Shown here: positions 8,543 to 18,354 of the stretch, one piece after another
Layout: each line of letters opens with the position of its first letter
Position numbering within the stretch: position 1 is the first letter of the stretch
Assembly: GCF_000711985.1 (NCBI RefSeq)
Contig: NZ_KL544005.1
Coordinates: forward strand, 135,770 to 199,769
Direction: 5' to 3'
Origin: Rheinheimera texasensis DSM 17496
Lineage (GTDB): Bacteria > Pseudomonadota > Gammaproteobacteria > Enterobacterales > Alteromonadaceae
Length of the DNA stretch: 64,000 nt
Made by a program: the position numbers and the translations under genes
The notes under the pieces: generated by a model
What the model was told of the DNA's origin: nothing
The model's database searches: none
What the model saw: only the letters and a program-made list of their open reading frames with translations

Positions 8543-9664
8543 GTGAGCGGATATATCTCTGATCGCACTTTAACCAGCACTCCCCGCGCCGACGGTTTTT
8601 ATATGCCAGCCGAATGGGCCCGTCACAAACAAACCTGGATGGTCTGGCCGGAGCGTACTGACAATTGGCGTATGGGTGCAAAACCCGCACAACAAGCCTT
8701 TAGCGCAGTGATCCGCGCCATCGCCCGCTTTGAGCCTGTCACTGTGATGGCATCGGCCAATCAGTTTGCGAATGCTCAGGCCCAGCTGAGCCTGGAGCCA
8801 ACGGTCCACCCAATCCGGGTGGTGGAAGTCTCCAGTGATGACGCCTGGTGCCGGGATACCGGGCCGACTTTTGTGACCAACGGCAAAGAAGTGCGTGGTA
8901 TCGACTGGACCTTTAATGCCTGGGGCGGCCTGAACGGTGGCCTGTACTTCCCCTGGCAGCGCGATGATCAGGTTGCGCAAAAAGTGCTGAATATCGAAGA
9001 GCTACCACGTTATCGCACTGAAGGTTTTGTGCTCGAAGGCGGCGCTATTCATACCGACGGCGAAGGAACTTTGCTGACTACCGCCGAATGTTTGCTCAAT
9101 CCAAACCGCAATCCGCACCTGAGCAAAACGCAGATTGAACAACGGCTCAGCGATTACCTCGGCATTGACAAAGTGATTTGGCTGGAAGAAGGCATCTTTA
9201 ACGACGAGACCGATGGTCACGTCGACAATATGTGCTGTTTTATCCGCCCCGGCGAAGTGCTGCTGGCTTGGACTGACGACGAATCCGACCCACAATATGC
9301 CCGCTCACGCGCCGCCCTGACCGTATTAGAAACCAGTACAGATGCAAAAGGCCGGCCTTTTATCGTGCACAAACTGCCGGTGCCGGGCCCATTGCTGGCG
9401 AAAGCTGAAGAATACGCCACCGTCGACCTCACTGGTGCTGCGGTGCCGCGTGAAGCTGCAGCCCGCCTCGCTGGCTCATACATCAACTTCTATCTGTGTA
9501 ACGGTGGTTTAATCCTGCCTACTTTTGACGACCCGATGGATAGCGTTGCCGCAGAGATCTTGGCGAAGGTATTTCCACAACATCAGGTGGTGACTGTGCC
9601 TGGCCGGGAAATTCTGCTCGGTGGTGGCAACGTCCACTGCATCACACAGCAACAACCGGCCTAG
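8543..9664 (+). CDS. aguA: Agmatine deiminase
   Basis: Hydrolyses agmatine to N-carbamoylputrescine and ammonia, feeding AguB encoded just upstream. Guanidine-modifying enzyme fold. DGFYMPAEW near residue 18 is the family's N-terminal signature, WCRDTGP lies at 102-108, His226 in DGHVDN and the nucleophile Cys366 in GGGNVHCIT form the catalytic set. I chose the GTG at 8543 (373 residues, typical length), with AAGGA at 8528-8532. The frame is open back to an ATG at 8489, but that region carries no family sequence. A terminator follows. Confidence 0.94.
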   Translation: MSGYISDRTLTSTPRADGFYMPAEWARHKQTWMVWPERTDNWRMGAKPAQQAFSAVIRAIARFEPVTVMASANQFANAQAQLSLEPTVHPIRVVEVSSDDAWCRDTGPTFVTNGKEVRGIDWTFNAWGGLNGGLYFPWQRDDQVAQKVLNIEELPRYRTEGFVLEGGAIHTDGEGTLLTTAECLLNPNRNPHLSKTQIEQRLSDYLGIDKVIWLEEGIFNDETDGHVDNMCCFIRPGEVLLAWTDDESDPQYARSRAALTVLETSTDAKGRPFIVHKLPVPGPLLAKAEEYATVDLTGAAVPREAAARLAGSYINFYLCNGGLILPTFDDPMDSVAAEILAKVFPQHQVVTVPGREILLGGGNVHCITQQQPA

Positions 9665-9685
9665 CCAACAATTTTTTTGCCTCGA

Positions 9686-9714
9686 AGCCCCGCCATAGTG
9701 CGGGGCTTTTTATT
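9686..9714 (+). terminator. Intrinsic terminator after aguA
   Basis: AGCCCCGC (9686-9693), loop CATAGT, GCGGGGCT (9700-9707), followed by TTTTTATT. Confidence 0.88.
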
Positions 9715-9856
9715 GGTTGCACAAAAAACAATCAATAAAATTACACATTTTAACTTTTTAGTGACTTTTAGCCTCAAAATGCTAGCATCCGATGGAACTG
9801 CCCGAAGCAGTTGCCCAATCAGGGTCAACCAAAAAAATCAGAATCCAGGATTTGTT

Positions 9857-12145
9857 ATGCATTTTATTCAAAAATCTGCGCTCTCTGCTGCAGTGCTGCT
9901 GGCGCTCAGCGCTTGCGGTGGTGGTGGTGACAAAAACAACGCCCCGACTGCGGTCAACGTCAGTATTGCTGCCGGTAAGAGCTGGTTACCGCAAACCGGC
10001 GCTTTTAAAGCTACTGATATTGACGGTGACAATCTGCAAATCACCGAGATCCTCGAAGCGGGCAAAGTAATCAGTCCGGTCAACGGTGTTTACAACCTCA
10101 AAGGCGGCACATTGACAGTGCAAGGTCTGAACTTTGTTTATACGCCGCAACAAGGCCAGGCCAGCAGCCTGCAATATGTGGTCAGCGACGGTTTCCTCAC
10201 TGCAAGTGCCGCGCTGGAGATCCCTGCTGCCGCCACTGACCCACTGGTGAGCCAGCAATGGCACCTGCGCAACACCGGCCAAAAAGCCTATGCCTTAGGT
10301 GAAGGCTTATATGAATACCTGGTCGAGAGTTTCCAGGCACAAGGTCTGTCAGCGGAAGATGCCGTGAAACTGGCAAAAACACGGATGGCGAACTGGGAAA
10401 AAATCCTGGTGCCAGGTGAAGATATGAACGTCCCTGCGGCATATAGCCAGGGCGCGACAGGTCAAAATACGATTGCGGTTGTGGTCGACTCCGGCCTTGA
10501 AATCGCCCATGAAGATTTGCAAGCCAACATCTTACCAAACCGCTCACTGAACTTTGTCGAAGGCGCTTTAAACCCAACCGATCCTACCAGCAGCGCTATT
10601 GATGGCGACCACGGTACCAGCGTGGCCGGTTTGATTGCGGCAGTCGGCTGGAACGGCAAAGGTGGTCACGGTGTGGCGCCGGATGCCAAACTGATTGGCA
10701 TGAACTATCTGGAAGCCCAGTCAGATCTGGCTTATTTCCTGTCACACGGTATTCCGGGTAGCGGTATCTCTGCAAGCGAACCAGTCGCAGTCTTTAACCG
10801 CAGCTACGGTATTACTTATCCAACCGCACTTGCTTATGACGAAATGGAAGAAGCACTGCAGGAATTCACCGCAACTGAACTGCGCAGTGGTAAAGGTGTG
10901 GTCAATACAAAGTCCAGCGGTAACTCTTTCCTGTCTGGCCGCAGCTCACTGGAAAACAATTTCTGTAGCGCCAGCGGTGCCCGGGCTTTGGGCCTGACCT
11001 GCTACAACGCCGCCATGGAAAGCTCGCAGTCATCGCCGTATTACTTCAGCATCGGCGCGGTGAACTCTGATGGCAAACACACCAGTTATTCAACGGCCGG
11101 TGCCAACCTGTTGGTAGTAGCGCCAGCAGGTGAATATGGCGACACAGCGCCAGCTATGGTGACGACCGACCAGATGACCTGTCTGCGCGGTTACTCCAGC
11201 TTTGCGTCCGCGGAAATGTACGACGAGTATTTTGGCCCGGGTTATTTCGAGGCCGTTTATCCGTTTAACAATCCAGGCCATGACGACAACAGCAGCTGTA
11301 ACTATACCAACAGCTTTAACGGCACCAGCTCAGCGGCGCCTAACACTGCCGGTGTCGTCAGCCTGATCCTGTCAGCCAACCCGGCACTGACTTACCGTGA
11401 TGTGCGCCATATCCTGGCCAGCACCTCAACCAAAGTGGATGCCAATAATGCCCCGGTGAAACTGACGCTGCCAGATGGTGAATTTGTCGCACATGCCGGC
11501 TGGGTGAAAAACAAAGCGGGCTTTGAACACAACAACCTGTACGGTTTTGGCCGGGTGAACGCCGGTAAAGCTGTCGAGATGGCGAAGAGTTATAAAGCCA
11601 ATCTGGGTGAACTGAAACTGGCGGAATGGACTGGTCTTGGCATTTATGCTGAGGTGCCGGAAGAATTGGCTGGCACAGTGCCGGACAACTCAGCCAAGGG
11701 TACAGAGTTCAGTATCGAAGTGGCTGATGACATCACGCTGGAAGGCGCGCAGTTCCGCCTGACGGTGGCAAACAGCGAAATGACTCTGGGTGTCGATGCC
11801 AAAGGTGCGCTGTATAAAGAGTTCCATACTACGGCCGGTGCCGACCTTGCGATTGAAGTCACGTCGCCGCAGGGCACCCGCAGCGTGCTGCTGAGCTCTA
11901 AACAAGCGTTGTTAATGCCGGCGGCCGGCGTGGATTTCTATCAGGGTTATATTCTGAAAGATTCTGTGATGCTTTCGCAGGCATTTTATGGCGAAAAAGC
12001 CAAAGGTACCTGGAAAATCAAAGTACTGGACGCCAACGGCGCGGATATCAAAGCCACCGGCGGTTTGCTAAAAACCAAAGGGTATCTGAACAACACAGCA
12101 CTTTCGACTGTTGAAGGTGTTGCTATCCGTGTATTTGGCCACTAA
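9857..12145 (+). CDS. Kexin-like S8 serine protease, lipoprotein with P domain
   Basis: A secreted subtilisin-family protease of 762 residues. A lipoprotein signal peptide ends at LSAC (Cys20), followed by a Gly-rich tether (GGGGDKNN) and a cadherin-like beta domain (about 30-125). The S8 catalytic domain has Asp211 (VVVDSGLEIAHEDL), His252 (DGDHGTSVAG), oxyanion Asn356 (SSGNS) and Ser491 (NGTSSAAP). The C-terminal part (about 600-755, ending in GTWKIKV) looks like the P/homo-B domain of proprotein convertases. The ATG at 9857 has CCAGGA six bases upstream; the frame is open further upstream but that part has no signal sequence. The next gene looks like its chaperone (compare Aeromonas sobria ASP). 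Confidence 0.9.
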   Translation: MHFIQKSALSAAVLLALSACGGGGDKNNAPTAVNVSIAAGKSWLPQTGAFKATDIDGDNLQITEILEAGKVISPVNGVYNLKGGTLTVQGLNFVYTPQQGQASSLQYVVSDGFLTASAALEIPAAATDPLVSQQWHLRNTGQKAYALGEGLYEYLVESFQAQGLSAEDAVKLAKTRMANWEKILVPGEDMNVPAAYSQGATGQNTIAVVVDSGLEIAHEDLQANILPNRSLNFVEGALNPTDPTSSAIDGDHGTSVAGLIAAVGWNGKGGHGVAPDAKLIGMNYLEAQSDLAYFLSHGIPGSGISASEPVAVFNRSYGITYPTALAYDEMEEALQEFTATELRSGKGVVNTKSSGNSFLSGRSSLENNFCSASGARALGLTCYNAAMESSQSSPYYFSIGAVNSDGKHTSYSTAGANLLVVAPAGEYGDTAPAMVTTDQMTCLRGYSSFASAEMYDEYFGPGYFEAVYPFNNPGHDDNSSCNYTNSFNGTSSAAPNTAGVVSLILSANPALTYRDVRHILASTSTKVDANNAPVKLTLPDGEFVAHAGWVKNKAGFEHNNLYGFGRVNAGKAVEMAKSYKANLGELKLAEWTGLGIYAEVPEELAGTVPDNSAKGTEFSIEVADDITLEGAQFRLTVANSEMTLGVDAKGALYKEFHTTAGADLAIEVTSPQGTRSVLLSSKQALLMPAAGVDFYQGYILKDSVMLSQAFYGEKAKGTWKIKVLDANGADIKATGGLLKTKGYLNNTALSTVEGVAIRVFGH

Positions 12146-12162
12146 GCCGGGAGCTCTGCATA

Positions 12163-12723
12163 ATGTATAAATCAATGATCACACTGGCGATGGCGCTGAG
12201 CCTGCCATTGGCCCAGGCACAACAAGTCCGCGAAATTCCGGAGCTGCAAGTGCAAAACGCTGCGGTCACTACCGAACAAGTCACTGGCGCTGGCAAAGAG
12301 CTGCCGTTACAAGCGACATTTGGTACCTACATCACAGTCGCCGGTTTTAGCGCGACCACGGCAGATACAGTGTTAACAGCTGACACTGTGGCGACTTTAG
12401 GTGAGCACAAGGTCTATGCCAACCCGGCACAGGCAAAACCTGCGGTACTGACCGAAAACACTGTAGTGCGTAACCTGATCAGCGGTGAGCTGGCGATTGT
12501 GACAGGCCGTATCAGCGTGCTGACACAAGACGTTGCTGCCCTGAATGCCGCTGCAGCCAAGTTAGGTTTAAAGCCACTGAAAAGTCTGCGTAAAGGCCAG
12601 CTGCAGATGTTGCAGGCCGGTGCTAACGCCGATTTACTGCAGCTGACACAACAGCTGCAACAAGTCGCTGGTGTCAAGACGGTTAAACTGGATGTGCTGG
12701 ATAAACGCCACACGGCGCAATAA
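12163..12723 (+). CDS. Secreted protein, candidate ORF2-type chaperone of the upstream protease
   Basis: 186 residues with a signal peptide (cleavage likely after AQA, residue 19), no membrane segment and no cysteine. It begins 17 bases after the protease stop codon, so the two are cotranscribed. In Aeromonas sobria the kexin-like protease ASP needs the product of the gene directly downstream (ORF2), a small secreted protein that helps it fold and holds it inactive. The order, size class, export and partner type here match that arrangement. The last 80 residues (SGELAIVTGRI onward, then repeated short helices and a final V-K-L-D-V strand) could form a small propeptide-like alpha/beta fold. 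The assignment rests on context, not on a sequence match I can prove. Confidence 0.6.
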   Translation: MYKSMITLAMALSLPLAQAQQVREIPELQVQNAAVTTEQVTGAGKELPLQATFGTYITVAGFSATTADTVLTADTVATLGEHKVYANPAQAKPAVLTENTVVRNLISGELAIVTGRISVLTQDVAALNAAAAKLGLKPLKSLRKGQLQMLQAGANADLLQLTQQLQQVAGVKTVKLDVLDKRHTAQ

Positions 12724-12740
12724 CAGTGTAACACCAAAGT

Positions 12741-12768
12741 AAAAGGCGCCTTCTGGCGCCTTTTTTAT
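12741..12768. terminator. Bidirectional intrinsic terminator, chaperone gene / DUF885 gene
   Basis: AAGGCGCC (12743-12750), loop TTCT, GGCGCCTT (12755-12762), with an A-rich 5' flank and a T-run 3'. It serves both convergent genes. Confidence 0.88.
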
Positions 12769-12800
12769 CACGGGCTGATATCGATAAAATCAGCTCGCTA

Positions 12801-14612
12801 TCATACTGCTTTTTTCGCTGCGATATATTGGTCCACTACCCGCTCCAGAATTGCCAATGGCATAGAACCATTTTGCAGTACGACATCATGGAAATCGGTC
12901 AGCTTAAACTTATCGCCAAGCTCTTTTTGTGCCTTGCTGCGCAGTTCCAATAACTTCATCATACCGACTTTATAAGCACAGGCCTGTCCGGGCATCACGA
13001 TATAACGCTCAATCTCAGACTCCACATCAGATTTAGCCATGCCGGCATTGCCAGACATATAGGCAATCGCCTGTTCGCGCGTCCAGCGTTTGTGATGGAG
13101 GCCCGTATCGACAACCAGCCGGATGGCACGGAATAATTCGGCCTGTAACCGCCCTAAATCACCAAAAGGGTCATCCTTATACAAACCAAGTTCCGCCATC
13201 AGCCGTTCGGTGTACAGCGCCCAGCCTTCTGCATAAACAGTAAAAGGCAAAATATTACGGAAAGTTGGCAACCCCTTCAGCTCCTGCTGAATAGCAATCT
13301 GGAAATGATGGCCCGGTATACCTTCATGTACGGCCAGCGTTTTCATACCAAATTTGGGTGTGGCGCGGATGTCATACAAATTAGCGAAAAACACACCCGG
13401 ACGGGAACCGTCCATCGCCGGTGGATTGTAATAAGCGCCGGCCGAGGTTTTTTCAGCAAATTCCGGCACGCGCTGCACGTCCATCGCCGCTTTCGGTCTG
13501 ATATTAAAAGCTGGCGTCAGTTTGGTTTCGATATCAGCGATAATGGTTTTGTAATCTGCCAGTATTTGCTGCCGGCCTTCATTACTGTCCGGATAGAGGA
13601 ATCTCGGGTCGTCGCCTAACGCTGTCATCATCTGGGCGACATTGTCACCGCTGATGCCTTGGGCCTGAAGAATCGTCAGCATTTCCTGCTGAATACGCGC
13701 AACTTCATCCAGGCCCATCTGGTGGATTTGTTCCGGCGTTAGATCTGTGGTGGTATGTTGTTTCAACGCATAAGCGTAATACTGCTCGCCGTCCGGTAAC
13801 TTCCAGACGCCGTCATCAGTCGTTGCGGTCGCAACAGTATCGGTCAGGTAACCCGTCAGCTTCTGATAGCCCGGTAACACCGATTGCTCTATCGCCGCTT
13901 TGACCTGAGTGGTCAGGCCGCTACGTTCGGCTTCCGTCAGACCTTCAATTTTACCAATGGCGGTGGTGAAGTGGGTATACAGCAGTTGCTGTTCGACTGC
14001 GCCAGCCGTCAGCCCTTTGACTTCACTGAGTACTTTTTCCAGCACAAAACGCGGTGGCACCACCCCTTGGGCGGCGCGGATATTTAAATCTTCCACCACC
14101 TGGCCAAATACCCGGTCAAACTGATTTAACCGACTAATGTATTGTTCTGCATCAGTTTTATCTTTCAGTTGATGGGTGTTGACCATAAAACGTGGCAACA
14201 TATTCTGCACGCCAAATAACTGATTGACCGGATAATCGTGATAGCGCCACTTTTCCCCTTCGGCCTGATGCGCCATGAACCATTCCAGCATGTCGTAATT
14301 GAGCTTTTCAGCGTCGGTCATGCTGTCGCGATCGTAACTGCGTAAGGTTGCCAAATCTGCTTTCAATTTCGCGAACTGCTTGTCACCGCTGGCCTGAGAA
14401 CGGTCATCCAGCTCGGCATTGTGGCCACGAATACCAAGGCCTTCCAGCAACCGCAGCTGACTGAGCAGCTCCGGGCTTTGTAGACCAAACTCGAGAAATA
14501 CCCGCTCATAAAATACCCGACTGGAGACTGGCTTAAACCAGATCGCATTAACTACAAAAGCCGCCAGTACCAAAAGCGCCAGCAACAATAAACGCCCAAA
14601 CCATTTCCACAT
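12801..14612 (-). CDS. DUF885 family protein, probable exported metallopeptidase-like protein
   Basis: 603 residues, with an N-terminal membrane anchor or uncleaved signal (about 5-23) and no further membrane segments, so the bulk is probably periplasmic. The DUF885 signature HEGIPGHH is at residues 429-436; its histidines and the downstream YAEGWALYTERL segment (a typical Glu-bearing helix) look like a zinc site of the gluzincin type. Homologues are often described as putative carboxypeptidases or lipoproteins, but the substrate is not settled. It is monocistronic and divergent from ppiC, with a 215-base intergenic region. Confidence 0.85.
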   Translation of the reverse strand: MWKWFGRLLLLALLVLAAFVVNAIWFKPVSSRVFYERVFLEFGLQSPELLSQLRLLEGLGIRGHNAELDDRSQASGDKQFAKLKADLATLRSYDRDSMTDAEKLNYDMLEWFMAHQAEGEKWRYHDYPVNQLFGVQNMLPRFMVNTHQLKDKTDAEQYISRLNQFDRVFGQVVEDLNIRAAQGVVPPRFVLEKVLSEVKGLTAGAVEQQLLYTHFTTAIGKIEGLTEAERSGLTTQVKAAIEQSVLPGYQKLTGYLTDTVATATTDDGVWKLPDGEQYYAYALKQHTTTDLTPEQIHQMGLDEVARIQQEMLTILQAQGISGDNVAQMMTALGDDPRFLYPDSNEGRQQILADYKTIIADIETKLTPAFNIRPKAAMDVQRVPEFAEKTSAGAYYNPPAMDGSRPGVFFANLYDIRATPKFGMKTLAVHEGIPGHHFQIAIQQELKGLPTFRNILPFTVYAEGWALYTERLMAELGLYKDDPFGDLGRLQAELFRAIRLVVDTGLHHKRWTREQAIAYMSGNAGMAKSDVESEIERYIVMPGQACAYKVGMMKLLELRSKAQKELGDKFKLTDFHDVVLQNGSMPLAILERVVDQYIAAKKAV

Positions 14613-14827
14613 CGAAGTTCCCCTTTTTTATATTTATAAACAGATGCTTAAGTAATGTTGTCAGCAACAGCGTCCACCTTATCCAAGACAGCGCAAAAAA
14701 AACACAATTAAACTGGTCCGCGCTGCATATTTTTTTTGTCGCTGTTTTCGATTAAACTACGCCCCCAATGCAAAAGGTCCGCCCCGGATGGCAGAGCTGC
14801 TCAATTTAAGTGGTAGGAGTACTCATT

Positions 14828-15106
14828 ATGGCCAAAGCCTGTGCATGTCATATTCTGGTGAAGACCCAGGAAGAAGCGGAACAACTGAAAAAACAACTGG
14901 CCAAAGGCGCCAATTTTCAGGACCTTGCGAAAAAACACTCATTATGTCCTTCTGGTAAAAAGGGTGGTGACCTTGGTGAGTTCAGACCGGGTCAGATGGT
15001 CAAAGCCTTTGATGAAGTGGTGTTTAAAAAGCCGGTGCTCGAAGTGCATGGCCCGGTGAAAACCCAGTTTGGTTTCCACCTGATCAAAACCCTCTATCGC
15101 GCCTGA
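14828..15106 (+). CDS. ppiC: Parvulin-type peptidyl-prolyl isomerase C
   Basis: Small single-domain cytoplasmic prolyl isomerase of 92 residues (E. coli PpiC 93). The parvulin signature is complete: ACACHILVK at the start, [23 protein letters not shown] in the middle, and the C-terminal [13 protein letters not shown]. The ATG at 14828 has AGGAG at 14815-14819. A GNAT gene begins 23 bases after the stop, so the two probably form an operon. Confidence 0.95.
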   Translation: MAKACACHILVKTQEEAEQLKKQLAKGANFQDLAKKHSLCPSGKKGGDLGEFRPGQMVKAFDEVVFKKPVLEVHGPVKTQFGFHLIKTLYRA

Positions 15107-15129
15107 GGCGCATTTCAAGCGAGCCCTGC

Positions 15130-15651
15130 ATGCAAATTATTCAGTGCCAGTATGAGTCAGACGCGGCGCAAATCCTCGAGATTTTCAACCACGCCATTTT
15201 GCACACAACTGCGCTATATGAATACAAGCCCCGCACCATGGCGACGATGCAGCAGTGGTTCGCCAATAAAACAGCCGGTAATTTCCCGGTGATTGGCCTC
15301 AAAGCCGACGATGGTACTTTATTGGCCTTTGGCAGTTACGGTACTTTCCGTGCTTTTCCAGCCTTTAAGTATTCGGTAGAACATTCGGTGTATGTGCATC
15401 CGGACCATCAGGGCAAAGGCCTTGGCCGGCAGATGCTGCAGTTGCTGATTGAAGCGGCGAAGTCACAGGATTATCACTTATTAATCGGTGGTATTGATGC
15501 CAGCAACAGCGGCAGTATCGCGCTGCATCAGAAGCTTGGTTTTGTCCACAGCGGTACGATTACACAAGCCGGATTTAAATTCGGCCGTTGGCTGGATTTA
15601 GCCTTTTATCAGCTGACACTGCCAACGCCGCAGCAACCGCAGGATGATTAA
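15130..15651 (+). CDS. GNAT acetyltransferase of the phosphinothricin acetyltransferase type
   Basis: 173-residue N-acetyltransferase that uses acetyl-CoA. It follows the PAT/bar-like pattern: EIFNHAILHTTA near residue 17, a SVYVHPDHQGKGLGRQM motif A (about 95-111) with the CoA pyrophosphate loop Q/G-x-x-G, and HQKLGFVHSG as motif B. Family members acetylate methionine sulfoximine, phosphinothricin or related amino acid analogues; the natural substrate here is not known. It lies 23 bases after ppiC and ends at a shared terminator with rhlE. Confidence 0.85.
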   Translation: MQIIQCQYESDAAQILEIFNHAILHTTALYEYKPRTMATMQQWFANKTAGNFPVIGLKADDGTLLAFGSYGTFRAFPAFKYSVEHSVYVHPDHQGKGLGRQMLQLLIEAAKSQDYHLLIGGIDASNSGSIALHQKLGFVHSGTITQAGFKFGRWLDLAFYQLTLPTPQQPQDD

Positions 15652-15664
15652 GGTTTTTCATCGC

Positions 15665-15694
15665 AAAACGCCCGCTTAACGCGGGCGTTTTTTT
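15665..15694. terminator. Bidirectional terminator, GNAT gene / rhlE
   Basis: AAAACGCCCGC (15665-15675), loop TTAAC, GCGGGCGTTTT (15681-15691) and more T. The rhlE stop codon lies inside the hairpin, so the two convergent genes end almost on the same structure. Confidence 0.9.
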
Positions 15695-16962
15695 CCGGTC
15701 AGTTCAGCACGCAGTCGCGCTTTTTCCTGTGACAACTTGCGATTGTTGGAAAACTTCTTCTTCGGTTTCACCTCATCCTGCTCATCTGCAGCTTTATGGG
15801 TGCCTTTGCTGGAATGGTTAAAGCGCGGGTCGTGTTCGTAGCCCGGAAATACCTGTTGCGTGATCACCTGCTTGGTCAGCAGTTCAATCTCTTTGAGCAT
15901 CGGCAAATCGTCCGGCGTCACCAGGGTGACGGCAAGACCGACATTACCAGCGCGGCCGGTGCGACCGATGCGGTGCACATAATCTTCGGCCTGATGTGGC
16001 AGGTCGTAGTTGACCACGATCGGCAGCTCTTCGATATCCAGCCCCCGTGCCGCGATGTCGGTTGCCACCAGCACCCGCACTTTGCCTTCTTTAAAATCCT
16101 GCAGCACCTTAGTGCGGTGGCCCTGGCTTTTATCGCCATGAATGGCCTGAGCGTCGATGCCATCGAGTTGCAGCTGCTTGCTTAAACGGTCGGCTCCAAA
16201 CTTAGTACGGCTGAAAATCAGCACCTGCTGCCAGTTCTTTTTGCCAATGACTTCGGAGATCAATTCACGTTTACGCTGTGAATCGACCCGGTATGCCAGC
16301 TGCTCAACCCCCGCAGCGGTGGAGTTGGCTTTGGCCACTTCCACCAACACAGGGTTATCTAATAGAGAATCAGCCAGCGTTTTTATTTCCGGCGAAAAAG
16401 TTGCAGAGAAAAACAACGTCTGCCGCTTTGGCGGTAACTTCGCCATGATACGGCGAATGTCATGGATAAAGCCCATATCTAACATCCGATCGGCTTCATC
16501 CAGTACCAATACTTCAAGCTGATACAGGCTGATACTTTGCTGATGCAAATGGTCCAGCAAACGCCCTGGTGTCGCAATCAGAATATCGAGGCCGCCGGCA
16601 GCTTGTTCCAGTTGCGGATTCACCGACACCCCACCATAAAACACCGCAGTTTTCAGCGGAAGATGCCGGGCATAAGCGGCAACATTGTCCGCCACTTGCT
16701 GCGCCAGTTCGCGCGTTGGCGTTAAAATCAGGCAACGTACCTGTTTCGCCACTAATGGTGTGGGCTCGCTGCTGAGCTTTTGTAAAATCGGTAAGGTGAA
16801 TGCAGCGGTTTTGCCGGTGCCGGTCTGCGCGCCGCCTAATACGTCTTTGCCCTGTAAAATCAGTGGAATTGTTTGTTGCTGGATAGGCGTTGGCGTCTGA
16901 TAGCCTTGTTCGGCGATGGCCGTTAGAATAGGCGGCGCAAGGGCCAAATCGGTAAATTGCAT
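15676..16962 (-). CDS. rhlE: DEAD-box RNA helicase, RhlE type
   Basis: ATP-dependent RNA helicase acting on structured RNA in ribosome assembly and mRNA decay. 428 residues: a Q motif ([11 protein letters not shown], about 23-33), motif I AQTGTGKT (45-52), Ia PTRELA, motif II DEAD (155-158), motif III SAT, then the C-terminal RecA domain with the ARGLDIE and [10 protein letters not shown] motifs (V and VI). The tail is basic ([11 protein letters not shown] and [11 protein letters not shown]) and would bind RNA. Length and tail fit RhlE rather than SrmB or DeaD. It is divergent from the GIY-YIG gene with only 36 bases between start codons. Confidence 0.88.
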   Translation of the reverse strand: MQFTDLALAPPILTAIAEQGYQTPTPIQQQTIPLILQGKDVLGGAQTGTGKTAAFTLPILQKLSSEPTPLVAKQVRCLILTPTRELAQQVADNVAAYARHLPLKTAVFYGGVSVNPQLEQAAGGLDILIATPGRLLDHLHQQSISLYQLEVLVLDEADRMLDMGFIHDIRRIMAKLPPKRQTLFFSATFSPEIKTLADSLLDNPVLVEVAKANSTAAGVEQLAYRVDSQRKRELISEVIGKKNWQQVLIFSRTKFGADRLSKQLQLDGIDAQAIHGDKSQGHRTKVLQDFKEGKVRVLVATDIAARGLDIEELPIVVNYDLPHQAEDYVHRIGRTGRAGNVGLAVTLVTPDDLPMLKEIELLTKQVITQQVFPGYEHDPRFNHSSKGTHKAADEQDEVKPKKKFSNNRKLSQEKARLRAELTGKKRPR

Positions 16963-16998
16963 AACACCTCAATAAAATAACCAGCTGCAGGAGCCGCA

Positions 16999-17367
16999 TT
17001 GCAGAGCGCGATTATAGCAGAAACAGCCGAGGCGTCGCAGTGGCAGCTTTATCTGGTGCGCACCAGCAGCGGCAGCCTGTATGCCGGTATTTCGACAGAC
17101 CCAAAACGCCGGCTGCGTCAGCACCAGGGCGAGCTTGCCGGCGGGGCCAGAGCTCTGCGCGGTAAAGGCCCGTTGCAGCTGGTCTGGACTTTCACAGCCT
17201 GTAACCGCAGCCATGCCTGTGTGCTTGAGTATCAGCTGAAGCAACTGAAAAAAGCCGACAAAGAACGCCTGGTTCAGGGGCATTGGCAGCCCGACTGGCT
17301 GCTGCACAGTCCTGCCACTCAAAGCACGGTCGACTCAGTGCAGTCAGCTTCCACCGAAGTCGCATAG
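16999..17367 (+). CDS. GIY-YIG domain protein (YhbQ family)
   Basis: 122 residues with a single GIY-YIG nuclease-like domain. Strand 1 is [18 protein letters not shown] (the GIY and YIG positions read YLV and YAG), followed by the conserved Arg in KRRLRQH and the catalytic-type Glu in LEYQLKQL. YhbQ/UPF0213 proteins have this form; some show DNA nuclease activity, but their role is uncertain. No ATG precedes the domain; the TTG at 16999 has AGGAG (16989-16993) five bases upstream and is the best start. Confidence 0.85.
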   Translation: MQSAIIAETAEASQWQLYLVRTSSGSLYAGISTDPKRRLRQHQGELAGGARALRGKGPLQLVWTFTACNRSHACVLEYQLKQLKKADKERLVQGHWQPDWLLHSPATQSTVDSVQSASTEVA

Positions 17368-17435
17368 GCAAGTGGTGGAAAAACCGGTAGTCTCCTACAG
17401 AGCCTGTTGTCTTCTACTCTGAGATTTGTTGCCCC

Positions 17436-18350
17436 GTGGACAATTTTATCCTGATCCTGATTTACCTGAGCCTGGGTTTTGCCATGCGCCGGGTACCGAA
17501 ATTCCCGGCCGACACGCCGGTCGTGCTGAACACTTTTGTTATGTATGTCGCACTGCCGGCCTTAGTGCTACAGAAAATCCCGTCACTGCATTTTTCCTGG
17601 GATTTACTGATCCCGGCGTTAGTACCGTGGATTTTGTTGTTACTGGTCAGTGCTTTAATCTTGGCGCTGGGCCGTTTGCTACACTGGTCACGTGACATTA
17701 TCGTGGCGCTGCTAATTGTGCTGCCATTGGGCAACACGTCCTTCCTTGGGTTTCCAATGATTGAAGCGCTGTTTGGCGGCGACTGGCTGCCTTATGCGAT
17801 GATTTACGACCAAATCGGCTCTTTTGTTGCGCTGGCGACCTGGTCGACCATTCTCGCCGCACTCTATGGCGTGAATGCAGTGCAAAGCAAAGTATCGGCA
17901 GCGGCTATGGCGATGCGCATTCTGACCTTTCCGCCATTTCTGGCGCTTGTGGTCGGTTTATCGCTCAAAGCCTGGACTTATCCGCCATTGCTACAGACCA
18001 CGTTAGATAACCTCGCAGCCACACTGGTGCCACTGATTATGTTTGCGGTGGGTTTTCAGCTGAAATTTTCACTGGCCGGTGAGCGTTTGTCGCCACTGTT
18101 GAGCGGGCTTGGCATCAAACTACTGCTGATGCCGCTATTGGTTTTGGCGGGAGCTATGCTGCTGGATTTATCCGGCAAAGCAGTGCAGGTTTCTGTGTTC
18201 GAAGCGGCGATGCCGCCGATGATCTCGGCCGGCGCTATTGCGATGATGGCAGGCCTGGCACCACGGTTAGTGGCGGCGCTGGTGGGTTTTGGTCTGCTTT
18301 TAAGTTTTATCACCCTACCGCTCTGGGCTTGGCTACTTCACCAGATCTGA
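17436..18350 (+). CDS. AEC family transporter (auxin efflux carrier superfamily)
   Basis: 304 residues with about 10 hydrophobic segments, the two-times-five helix pattern of AEC permeases. The N-terminal GFAMRRVP and the PALVLQKIP and NTSFLGFPM segments are typical. Bacterial relatives export or exchange small carboxylates such as malate or malonate; the substrate here is unknown. The start is a GTG at 17436 with a weak ribosome binding site. It is convergent with the M28 peptidase, only 4 bases apart and with no clear terminator between them. Confidence 0.87.
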   Translation: MDNFILILIYLSLGFAMRRVPKFPADTPVVLNTFVMYVALPALVLQKIPSLHFSWDLLIPALVPWILLLLVSALILALGRLLHWSRDIIVALLIVLPLGNTSFLGFPMIEALFGGDWLPYAMIYDQIGSFVALATWSTILAALYGVNAVQSKVSAAAMAMRILTFPPFLALVVGLSLKAWTYPPLLQTTLDNLAATLVPLIMFAVGFQLKFSLAGERLSPLLSGLGIKLLLMPLLVLAGAMLLDLSGKAVQVSVFEAAMPPMISAGAIAMMAGLAPRLVAALVGFGLLLSFITLPLWAWLLHQI

Positions 18351-18354
18351 GTTT

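Noticed and set aside
9677..9856. 60-codon upstream extension of the S8 protease
   Set aside because: It crosses the aguA terminator, and a clear lipoprotein signal peptide begins at 9857.
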